Made by a program: the position numbers and the translations under genes. From an uncultured Bacilli bacterium (GTDB lineage: Bacteria; Bacillota_I; Bacilli_A; RF39; UBA660): DNA of 16,503 nt. Positions 7,840 to 14,219 of the stretch are shown here, piece after piece. Under the pieces are notes generated by a model. The model saw nothing but the letters and a program-made list of their open reading frames with translations, made no database searches and was not told where the DNA came from. Where the stretch lies: positions 1 to 16,503 of the forward strand of contig CANNTX010000027.1 of the NCBI GenBank assembly GCA_947522695.1, read 5' to 3'. Each line of letters starts with the position of its first letter. Position 1 is the stretch's first letter.

Positions 7840-8457
7840 TTACTTAATAAGCTTATTATAAAGTAAATTATCTTGATTAACTAAATCAATTTCTTCAAAA
7901 AATTTTTTAAGTTTTTTATTATAATCAATTATTTTATCAATATTATCTTTAGGAACAAAACTTTTTAAATATTCCTTAATATCAAAATCTAATAAATCTG
8001 GTGATGTAATGCCATTAACAGGAACAAGCCAAAAATGAACATTTACATATGGATCAGACTTCTCATTAGATAAAAGATGTGCATAGTTTATCCCTAAAGC
8101 CTTTCTCATCCCTTCTTTAGTTTTTTTTAAAATAAAAGAAAAACGTAAAAAAGTAATATCATCTATTAAATCAAAAGCACGATATGTTTTATTTAAAGAT
8201 AGTATATAAAATCCAGGACACGGATATTTTGGATCTGCTCTTAAAATAATTCCATTATTATTATAAATTGGTAAATTATGTTCAGGAATATATTCAGGAT
8301 ATTGTTCCATAAAATCTGCACGTGATAAATTATTTGGAACAATATAAGCTCTATAGTTTTTATTTTTTCCATAAAAATAAATGTACCTCATTCCAATTGG
8401 TTCTGGTGGAAAATCCTCTCTTATATCCGATTCTATATATTTTAAAATTTTTTTCAT
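7840..8457 (-). CDS. Possible HIT-superfamily protein (degenerate motif)
   Basis: A 205-residue soluble protein that I do not recognise with certainty. The region FYILSLNKTYRAFDL followed by a helix and then PYVNVHFWLVPVNG resembles the core of histidine-triad (HIT) nucleotide hydrolases and transferases, where the motif is His-x-His-x-His-x-x. Here the first and third His positions are Asn and Trp, and only the middle (nucleophile) His remains. HIT proteins cleave AMP from phosphoramidates and dinucleotides, which would fit the nucleotidase and synthetase neighbours. A TTG-initiated reading up to 8511 exists, but I choose ATG at 8457 because it comes 2 nt after the stop of the HAD gene. There is no clear Shine-Dalgarno, so translation probably depends on re-initiation. 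The C-terminus is lysine-rich helix. Confidence 0.5.
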   Translation of the reverse strand: MKKILKYIESDIREDFPPEPIGMRYIYFYGKNKNYRAYIVPNNLSRADFMEQYPEYIPEHNLPIYNNNGIILRADPKYPCPGFYILSLNKTYRAFDLIDDITFLRFSFILKKTKEGMRKALGINYAHLLSNEKSDPYVNVHFWLVPVNGITSPDLLDFDIKEYLKSFVPKDNIDKIIDYNKKLKKFFEEIDLVNQDNLLYNKLIK

Positions 8458-8459
8458 AT

Positions 8460-9044
8460 CTAAACACCAATACTTTCTACATTTGATATATATGATAAGA
8501 TTTCTTTCCAATTGCTAACTCTCATAATATTGGAAGAAAAATTAATATTATATTTTGTATTATACATTAAAACTTTTATATTTGAATTATTAAAAATATT
8601 ATTACAGGTTTGAAAATTATCATCAATAAAGATATCCAATTTACATTTTCTACAAATCGGAAGTTTATCATTAACATTTACAAATAGTTCATCATAAACT
8701 ATTTCATTTAATTTTAACCATTCTTTAGTAAAATTAAACATATCATTAATTTCATTATCATTTCTTGATGAAATTAAATATATTTTAATACCACTATTTT
8801 TTAATCTTTTTAAAACATGTTTTACATCCTTTTTTGGTTTAGTCTCTAATAATATTTTTTTTAAATATAGTTCTTTAAATTCTTCTTTGTTATTATCATT
8901 CCAGCCAAATGCTTTTGTCTGATCCAAAGTATCACTAATTATTGAATAATTAATATGTTTTTGACGATTATATTTTCTTGCATATGAAAGAAAAACATCA
9001 CTTGAATTTGTAATTGTATCATCAATGTCTAATCCAATTCTCAT
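8460..9044 (-). CDS. HAD-superfamily 5'-nucleotidase-like phosphatase
   Basis: The 194-residue protein begins MRIGLDIDDTIT, the HAD motif I with nucleophile Asp6 and acid/base Asp8. Motif II is the Ser in LISSRND (92-93), a Lys for motif III is available at 127 or nearby, and motif IV is FIDDN (Asp141-142). Size and layout suit the NT5C-type 5'(3')-deoxyribonucleotidase branch, which dephosphorylates nucleoside monophosphates, but HAD substrate assignment by eye is unreliable. It starts 8 nt after the rel stop; the only Shine-Dalgarno is the AGGAGG made by the last two Arg codons of rel, 11 nt from the ATG, so it is coupled to rel. It ends 2 nt before the HIT-like start. Together these set it as first gene of the accessory block. 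Confidence 0.78.
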   Translation of the reverse strand: MRIGLDIDDTITNSSDVFLSYARKYNRQKHINYSIISDTLDQTKAFGWNDNNKEEFKELYLKKILLETKPKKDVKHVLKRLKNSGIKIYLISSRNDNEINDMFNFTKEWLKLNEIVYDELFVNVNDKLPICRKCKLDIFIDDNFQTCNNIFNNSNIKVLMYNTKYNINFSSNIMRVSNWKEILSYISNVESIGV

Positions 9045-9052
9045 TATCTCAC

Positions 9053-10492
9053 TTACCTCCTATTAAACTCTCTTATTTTCTTTTTAGCCAAGCTAGTTTG
9101 AGCTTTATCAATCCAATCCTCCCTTGGACCAAAAGAATAATCATCTGTAACTATTCTTACTCTATCCTTATTATGTAAAACATAATCAACTGGTACATAT
9201 TCATCATTAACAAATACACCAACCATCGTATTACCTATATCAGTATGTATTTTATATGCAAAATCTATTGGTGTAGCCCCTTTTGGAAGTTCTATAATAT
9301 CTCCTTTAGTTGTATAAACATAAATTCTATCTGCAAATAATTCATTCTTAACTTGATTAACAAATTGTTGATTATCTCCAAACATAGAATTAATTTCTAT
9401 TAAAGATTTAAAGAATTGAAATTTTTGTCTTAAATCTTCCTGCATTACATCTCTTGCTTTTCCTTTTTGTTCATCCCAATATGCTGTAAGTCCAAAAGAT
9501 GCTACTCTATCCATCTCAAATGTTCTTATTTGAGTTTGAACAATTCTTTCATCTGGTCCAAACACAGTTGTGTGTAAACTTCTGTACATATTTGTTTTAG
9601 GATTACAAATATAATCTTTAAATTTCTCATTTATTGGATGATATTCTTTATGTATAAGTCCTAAAGTTAAATAACAATTCGATATTTCATCTACCATTAT
9701 TTTAAGTGCTAATAAATCATGTATATCAGATATTTTATGTCCTTCATTTAATCTTTTATATATTCCATAAATATTTTTAGTTCTAACTTTTATCTCATTA
9801 GGAATATTTCTATCATTAAGTAATGTTTCTATTTTACCTAACATTTCCATTAAACAATCTTTACTAGATTCTTCAATTTTTAACTTTCTTTCTTCTATAG
9901 TTTTATACATATCAGGCTTCAAATACTTTAATGATAAATCTTCAAGTTCACTCTTTATTCTATAAGCTCCAATATAATAAGCAAGTGGAACAAATATTTC
10001 CATAGTTTCAAGTGAATTTTCTTTTTGTTTAAATTCTGATTTAAACTCTAAAGTTCTCATATTATGAAGTCTATCAGCAAGTTTGATTATAATAATTCTT
10101 ACATCATCAGTTATGCCAGTTATAATTTTTCTCGTATTTGCATAATTTTGATCTTGTTTAGAAGAAAAATTCATTTTAGATAACTTTGTAACTCCATCTA
10201 CTAAATTAGCAACATTTTGATTAAAATCATGTGCAATATCTTCTTTTGTTATATTAGTATCTTCTAATGTATCATGCAGTAATCCAGCACATATAGTATC
10301 TCTATCAGCATGCATTTCACATAAAATATATGCTACATTAAGAGGATGATTTATATAAGGTTCTCCGCTTTGCCGAAATTGTCCTGCATGTAAATTTTTT
10401 GCATATTCATATGCTTTATTAACAATTTCTACTTCCTCCGCATTGTATTCCTTTAATTTTTCAAGTAAATCATCAATAGTAATATTTTTCAT
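9053..10492 (-). CDS. Short RelA/SpoT homologue: (p)ppGpp hydrolase with a doubtful synthetase domain
   Basis: The 479-residue protein has the HD hydrolase domain with its key residues in place (Arg40, His49, HDTLED at 73-78, Asn144 in ADRLHNMRT), then a synthetase domain (RTKNIYGIYKR at 237-247, DLLALKIMV at 259-267, FKDYICNPKTNMYRSLHTTV at 291-310) and a TGS domain (about 387-450). Full-length Rel proteins are about 730 residues; this one stops just after TGS and lacks the helical, zinc-finger and ACT regions that read ribosome state. Where other Rel proteins have Glu in E-V-Q-I-R-T, this one has Gln319 (QTQIRT, codon CAA). That Glu is needed for synthesis in studied enzymes, so the protein may act mainly as a ppGpp hydrolase. 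The start at 10492 has a GGGAGGTG site; a longer upstream reading runs into the terminator and is rejected. No promoter fits between that terminator and the gene. Confidence 0.9.
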   Translation of the reverse strand: MKNITIDDLLEKLKEYNAEEVEIVNKAYEYAKNLHAGQFRQSGEPYINHPLNVAYILCEMHADRDTICAGLLHDTLEDTNITKEDIAHDFNQNVANLVDGVTKLSKMNFSSKQDQNYANTRKIITGITDDVRIIIIKLADRLHNMRTLEFKSEFKQKENSLETMEIFVPLAYYIGAYRIKSELEDLSLKYLKPDMYKTIEERKLKIEESSKDCLMEMLGKIETLLNDRNIPNEIKVRTKNIYGIYKRLNEGHKISDIHDLLALKIMVDEISNCYLTLGLIHKEYHPINEKFKDYICNPKTNMYRSLHTTVFGPDERIVQTQIRTFEMDRVASFGLTAYWDEQKGKARDVMQEDLRQKFQFFKSLIEINSMFGDNQQFVNQVKNELFADRIYVYTTKGDIIELPKGATPIDFAYKIHTDIGNTMVGVFVNDEYVPVDYVLHNKDRVRIVTDDYSFGPREDWIDKAQTSLAKKKIREFNRR

Positions 10493-10508
10493 AAAACACC
10501 TCCCAATT

Positions 10509-10548
10509 AAAAAAGACGCCAAAGAGCAAACTAACACTCTTTAACGTC
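10509..10548 (-). terminator. Strong terminator / probable attenuator just upstream of rel
   Basis: On the minus strand GACGTTAAAGAG pairs with CTCTTTGGCGTC (12 bp, two G-U wobbles, 10-nt loop), followed by six T. The 5' arm overlaps the TGA stop of the 36-codon ORF, and the rel ribosome site starts within a few nucleotides of the T-run. Since no promoter fits between it and rel, rel must be expressed by read-through, as expected of an attenuator. Confidence 0.82.
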
Positions 10549-10657
10549 AACTATTTTCGATATTAAGGCATGCGCAGCCAAAGTTAAAACCATAATTGCA
10601 TTTAACATTGATATTTTTAGAAATAATAAAATTAATTTCTTCGAATACTTTAGCCAT
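10547..10657 (-). CDS. 36-residue ORF, candidate leader peptide or small Cys-containing peptide
   Basis: A short gene with a complete set of signals: a consensus-like promoter about 30 nt upstream, an AAAGGAG site 7 nt before ATG, 36 sense codons, and TGA inside the 5' arm of a strong terminator. The product starts MAKVFEEINFIISKNINV and ends with KCNYGFNFGCAC then LNIENS. It has three Cys (20, 28, 30), seven Asn, no signal peptide and no clear membrane helix. I do not recognise a family. Two readings fit. It may be a leader peptide whose translation governs read-through into rel and the AsnRS-containing operon (Asn codons at 32 and 35 are near the stop). Or it may be a stable small peptide, for instance a substrate for the radical SAM enzyme 3 kb downstream. 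The signals make me fairly sure that it is translated. Confidence 0.62.
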   Translation of the reverse strand: MAKVFEEINFIISKNINVKCNYGFNFGCACLNIENS

Positions 10658-10688
10658 ACCTTTTCTCCTTTAAATAAATTTAATCAAT

Positions 10689-10716
10689 ATTTTACAACTA
10701 AAATTTATTATGTCAA
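10689..10716 (-). promoter_or_regulatory. Sigma-A-type promoter for the 36-codon ORF and rel operon
   Basis: Minus strand TTGACA (10711-10716, perfect -35), 16-nt spacer, TAAAAT (10689-10694, 5 of 6 to the -10 consensus). The start of transcription would fall near 10682, giving a leader of about 25 nt before the ATG at 10657. It is the best promoter in the window. A near-perfect palindrome (ATTTTC-c-GAAAAT, 10741-10753) lies about 25 bp upstream of the -35 and could be a protein-binding site. Confidence 0.8.
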
Positions 10717-10765
10717 TACTTTTTTTAGCAAAATTTTACGATTTTCCGAAAATAATTAAATTCAT

Positions 10766-10797
10766 CAAAAAAGAACAGCCTAAACTATTCTTAATTA
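10766..10797 (-). terminator. leuS: Rho-independent terminator after leuS (one of two identical copies)
   Basis: On the minus strand AAGAATAG pairs with CTGTTCTT (8 bp, one G-U wobble, 6-nt loop) followed by six T. The 32 bp from 10766 to 10797 are identical to 13319-13350 behind spo0A. Confidence 0.85.
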
Positions 10798-10803
10798 TTA
10801 TAC

Positions 10804-13227
10804 TTATTTAACAACAATATTAACTAACTTCTTAGGAACAGTTATAACTTTAACTATTTCTTTATTATCTATAAATATTTTAACATTATCAATAGCCTTA
10901 GCTAGTTCAACCATTTCTTCATCAGTAGTATCTGCTGTAACTTCTATTTTACCTCTAATCTTACCATTAACTTGAACAACTAAATTAAAGGTGTTTTTTA
11001 CTAATTTATTTTCTTCACATTTTGGCCATGATTCTTCAATTATATTTTTATCAAATACGATTTCAAATAACTCACTAGTTATATGAGGTGCAAGTGGATT
11101 TAATACAATTAAGAATGATTTTAATTCTCTCTTAGTAATATAACCACGTTCTCTAACTTTTTTAAGATAACTCATACAAGCTGCAATAGATGTATTTAAT
11201 TTTAAATCTTCTAAATCTTCAGTTACTTTTTTAATAAGTGAATTTAAATCATATTCTTGTTCACTTGATAATTCTTCATCTTCTTTTACAATATTTTGTA
11301 AATCCCATACTTTATTAATAAAGTTAACTATTCCATTTATTCCATCATATGTCCAAGCTATATTATCTTCATAACCACCTAAGAAATGAACATGAAGTCT
11401 TGCTACATCTGAGCCATATTTATCAATAACTTCCATAGGTGATACTCCATTAGCCGAACTCTTACTCATCTTCTTGCCAGTATCATCTAAAATTAAACCA
11501 CTACCCATTTTTCTTAAGAATGGATCTCTTGAAGGCACAACACCTATTTCATATAAAAAGTTTTGCCAGAAAAATGCATATAATACGTGTCTAGTTATAT
11601 GTTCAGTACCACCTGTATAGCAATCAACACTTCCCCAATATTTAAGTTTATCAAAATCCGCTAATTTTTCATTATTTTTAGGATCACAATATCTAAGCCA
11701 GTACCAACTTGATCCAGCCCAGTTAGGCATTGTATCAGTTTCTCTTTTAGCAGGTCCGCCACACTTAGGACATTTACAATTTACCCAATCTTCTATTTTA
11801 GATAAAGGAGATGCACCATCTTCTCTAGGCATGTAATCATCAGTTTTTGGCAATCTAACAGGTAATTCTTCTTCAGGTACTGGAACAGATCCACACTTAT
11901 CACAGAATACGATTGGAAATGGTTCTCCCCAATATCTTTGTCTATTAAAAGACCAATCTTGCATTTTATAATTAACAACTTTTTCACCAACATGAGTATT
12001 CACTAACTTATCAATAATCTTTTCTTTAGCTTCTTTAACAGGTAAACCACTAAATTCCTCAGAATTCATCATCTTATAATTATTAGCAAAATACTCCATC
12101 TTTTCAACGGCGTTATTACTTACATCACCTTCTATAACTTGAATCATAGGTATATTAAATTCTTTAGCAAATTCATAATCTCTTTGATCATGAGTAGGAA
12201 CAGCCATAACCATTCCCGTACCATATCCTGCTAAAACAAAATCAGCAATATAAATAGGAACTTTTCTTCCATTAACCGGATTAATTGCATATAATCCTTC
12301 TAATATGCATCCAGTCTTTTCTTTTTGATTACTAATTCGATCAAGTTCACTTCTATATCTTGTTTCTTCTTGATATTTCTTAACTTCATCATAATTTTTA
12401 ATATTATCTTTTAACTTACTAACTAATTCATGTTCAGGAGCCATAACCATAAAAGTAATTCCATATATAGTTTCAGGACAAGTTGTAAATATTTCAGCAT
12501 TTGTTAATTTATTATTACTTTCATCAACTATCTCAAATCTTACTTTTAAGCCTTCACTCTTACCTATCCAATTCCTTTGAAGTTCTTTTAAATTCTCATT
12601 CATATTAATTCTATCAACATTACCAAGAAGTTTTTCGGAATATTCTCTCATCTTTAAGAACCATACCCATCTTTCATCTTGAATTACTTTACCATGACAT
12701 CTATCACAAATTCCACCTTGAGAATCTTCATTAGAAAGTACAGTCTTACAATTAGGACAAAAGTTTACAACACCTTTCTTTTTATATGCTTTGCCATTTT
12801 TAAAAAATTGTAAAAATATCCATTGTGTCCATTTATAATAATCTTCATCACTAGTTGCAAACGCTCTATCATAATCAAATGACAAACCAATTCTTTTAGA
12901 TTGAGCAAGAACATTTTTCATTCCATTAGCAACAAATATTTTAGGATCTATTCCTGTTTTAATTGCCGCATTTTCAGCAGGTAAACCAAAAGAATCTCCA
13001 CCTATTGGAAATAAAACATTATATCCTTGAAATCTTTTCATTCGAGCTAGAGCATCAGCTGGAACAGAGCCCTTTAAATGCCCCATATGTAAATTACCAC
13101 TTATATTAAAAAATTCATATAAAACATAATATTTAGGTTTAGTCGGATGAAAATCTATAGCTTTAAAACTTTTCTCTTCATCCCATCTCTTTTCCCATTT
13201 TTCTTCTACTTCTTTAAAATTGTACAT
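10804..13227 (-). CDS. leuS: Leucyl-tRNA synthetase
   Basis: Class I synthetase that charges tRNA-Leu and proofreads misacylated products. The 807-residue protein has the HMGH signature (47-50), GGDSFGLPAENAA (76-88), a zinc module CPNC...CDRC (157-177), the CP1 editing domain with TTCPETIYG (248-256) and GTGMVMAVPTHDQRD (337-351), a second Cys-rich module CDKC...CKCPKC (442-489), and KMSKS at 586-590, then the anticodon-binding and C-terminal domains ending near VNGKIRGK. Length is normal. I start at ATG 13227, 9 nt after AAGGAG; a TTG three codons earlier touches the ribosome site. It is a single-gene transcription unit with promoter at 13270-13299 and terminator at 10766-10797. The leader is too short for a T-box. 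Confidence 0.97.
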   Translation of the reverse strand: MYNFKEVEEKWEKRWDEEKSFKAIDFHPTKPKYYVLYEFFNISGNLHMGHLKGSVPADALARMKRFQGYNVLFPIGGDSFGLPAENAAIKTGIDPKIFVANGMKNVLAQSKRIGLSFDYDRAFATSDEDYYKWTQWIFLQFFKNGKAYKKKGVVNFCPNCKTVLSNEDSQGGICDRCHGKVIQDERWVWFLKMREYSEKLLGNVDRINMNENLKELQRNWIGKSEGLKVRFEIVDESNNKLTNAEIFTTCPETIYGITFMVMAPEHELVSKLKDNIKNYDEVKKYQEETRYRSELDRISNQKEKTGCILEGLYAINPVNGRKVPIYIADFVLAGYGTGMVMAVPTHDQRDYEFAKEFNIPMIQVIEGDVSNNAVEKMEYFANNYKMMNSEEFSGLPVKEAKEKIIDKLVNTHVGEKVVNYKMQDWSFNRQRYWGEPFPIVFCDKCGSVPVPEEELPVRLPKTDDYMPREDGASPLSKIEDWVNCKCPKCGGPAKRETDTMPNWAGSSWYWLRYCDPKNNEKLADFDKLKYWGSVDCYTGGTEHITRHVLYAFFWQNFLYEIGVVPSRDPFLRKMGSGLILDDTGKKMSKSSANGVSPMEVIDKYGSDVARLHVHFLGGYEDNIAWTYDGINGIVNFINKVWDLQNIVKEDEELSSEQEYDLNSLIKKVTEDLEDLKLNTSIAACMSYLKKVRERGYITKRELKSFLIVLNPLAPHITSELFEIVFDKNIIEESWPKCEENKLVKNTFNLVVQVNGKIRGKIEVTADTTDEEMVELAKAIDNVKIFIDNKEIVKVITVPKKLVNIVVK

Positions 13228-13269
13228 GACAATCAACTCCTTCGTAATTACATCTCATTCAATGTTTTT

Positions 13270-13299
13270 ATTATAGCACATGCTTTAATTATTTGTTAA
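13270..13299 (-). promoter_or_regulatory. leuS: Extended -10 promoter for leuS
   Basis: Minus strand TTAACA (13294-13299), 18-nt spacer, perfect TATAAT (13270-13275) preceded by TGC, an extended -10. The predicted leader is about 35 nt before the leuS ATG. Confidence 0.72.
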
Positions 13300-13318
13300 T
13301 AATTAAATTATTGAAAAA

Positions 13319-13350
13319 CAAAAAAGAACAGCCTAAACTATTCTTAATTA
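13319..13350 (-). terminator. spo0A: Rho-independent terminator after spo0A (second identical copy)
   Basis: Same 8-bp stem, 6-nt loop and T-run as 10766-10797, identical over 32 bp. The block begins in the spo0A stop codon (13348-13350). The region between it and the leuS promoter is short, so spo0A and leuS are separate units. Confidence 0.85.
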
Positions 13351-14100
13351 ATGTATTTCTAATCTTAATTTATCTGCTAAAGTAGCTATGAACTCTGAAT
13401 TAGTTGGTTTAGCTCTATCATAATCAACAGAGTGACCAAATATTTCTTCCATTACCTCATAATCTCCTCTAGTCCAACTAACCTCAATTGCATGTCTAAT
13501 TGCTCTTTCAACTCTTGATGAAGTTGTATCATACATACTAGCAATTTCTGGATATAATTCTTTTGTAATAGCACCTAACATACTGGGTTTATTATACATT
13601 AAACTAATACTATCTCTAATATAACTATAACCTTTAATATGACTAGGCATACCAAGTGAATGTAATAAATTTGTTATAGCTTGTTGTAAGTCTTTATTAT
13701 CAATTCTTGTTTTATTTTGATTATTAACAATTCTTTTAATAATATCAGCTAAAGAATCCAAATTATATGGTTTTAACATATAATAACTTACCCCAACATC
13801 CATACACTTTTTAATTATATCCACAGAATTAATACACGTAGTAATTATACTTTTAATATTTATATTTTCTTTTTTTAATTCTTCTAAGACGCTAAGTCCA
13901 TCTCTTTTTGGTATAACTAAATCCATTAAAACTAAATCATAACTTTCATAATTCTTTTTTAATTCAATTAAAGCATCTTCTCCATTAGAACAAGATCCTA
14001 CTATTTCTACACCAACATTCTTACTACTAAAATACTTCTTTACTTCAGTGACAACATCTTTGTTATCCTCTACCATAAATACCTGTATTTTGGTTTTCAT
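13348..14100 (-). CDS. spo0A: Sporulation master regulator Spo0A
   Basis: DNA-binding response regulator that commits cells to sporulation. The 250-residue protein has an N-terminal receiver domain: acidic pocket Glu10-Asp11, phospho-acceptor Asp60 in VLMDLVIP, Thr88 and Lys110 (MLKP). After a linker at about 122-140 comes the Spo0A-specific effector domain. The recognition helix SRVERAIRHAIEVSW (195-209) is nearly identical to well-studied Spo0A proteins, so the 0A box TTTGTCGAA should be its target. The ATG has AAGGAGAG upstream. Unlike Bacillus and many Clostridia, spoIVB is not the adjacent upstream gene; a kinase-like membrane protein is. Its presence implies a spore-forming ancestor but does not prove sporulation. 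Confidence 0.97.
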   Translation of the reverse strand: MKTKIQVFMVEDNKDVVTEVKKYFSSKNVGVEIVGSCSNGEDALIELKKNYESYDLVLMDLVIPKRDGLSVLEELKKENINIKSIITTCINSVDIIKKCMDVGVSYYMLKPYNLDSLADIIKRIVNNQNKTRIDNKDLQQAITNLLHSLGMPSHIKGYSYIRDSISLMYNKPSMLGAITKELYPEIASMYDTTSSRVERAIRHAIEVSWTRGDYEVMEEIFGHSVDYDRAKPTNSEFIATLADKLRLEIH

Positions 14101-14143
14101 TTTCTCTCCTTTTCATCTTATTATATAAATACCACGTACTTTA

Positions 14144-14149
14144 ATTATA
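14144..14149 (-). promoter_or_regulatory. spo0A: Candidate -10 element of the spo0A promoter
   Basis: A perfect TATAAT on the minus strand about 45 nt before the spo0A ATG. No good sigma-A -35 lies at the right distance, which suits an activator-dependent promoter; a 0A-like box sits in the -20 to -30 region (14158-14166). I found no convincing sigma-H pair. Confidence 0.5.
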
Positions 14150-14157
14150 CACTTAAA

Positions 14158-14219
14158 TATGACAAATAAAAAGAAAATATCCTGACAACTATTGTCAAGA
14201 TATGTAAACTTTTGTCGAA
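14158..14219 (-). promoter_or_regulatory. Spo0A-binding (0A box) cluster upstream of spo0A
   Basis: TTTGTCGAA, a perfect 0A box (9 of 9), reads on the plus strand at 14211-14219, directly against the stop codon of the kinase-like gene. TTTGTCATA on the minus strand (14158-14166) matches TTTGTCRAA at 8 of 9. A weaker site ATTGTCAAG (14191-14199, 7 of 9) lies in the terminator stem. The cluster surrounds the spo0A promoter region and indicates autoregulation. Confidence 0.65.
14168..14203 (-). terminator. Terminator between the kinase-like gene and spo0A
   Basis: Minus-strand ATATCTTGACAA pairs with TTGTCAGGATAT (12 bp with one wobble, 3-nt loop TAG), followed by a T-rich run broken by one C. 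It separates the kinase-like gene from spo0A, so spo0A needs its own promoter. Confidence 0.78.

Noticed and set aside
11793..11993. Second minus-strand frame inside leuS
   Set aside because: Overlaps the well-conserved LeuRS frame fully, with no recognisable product.
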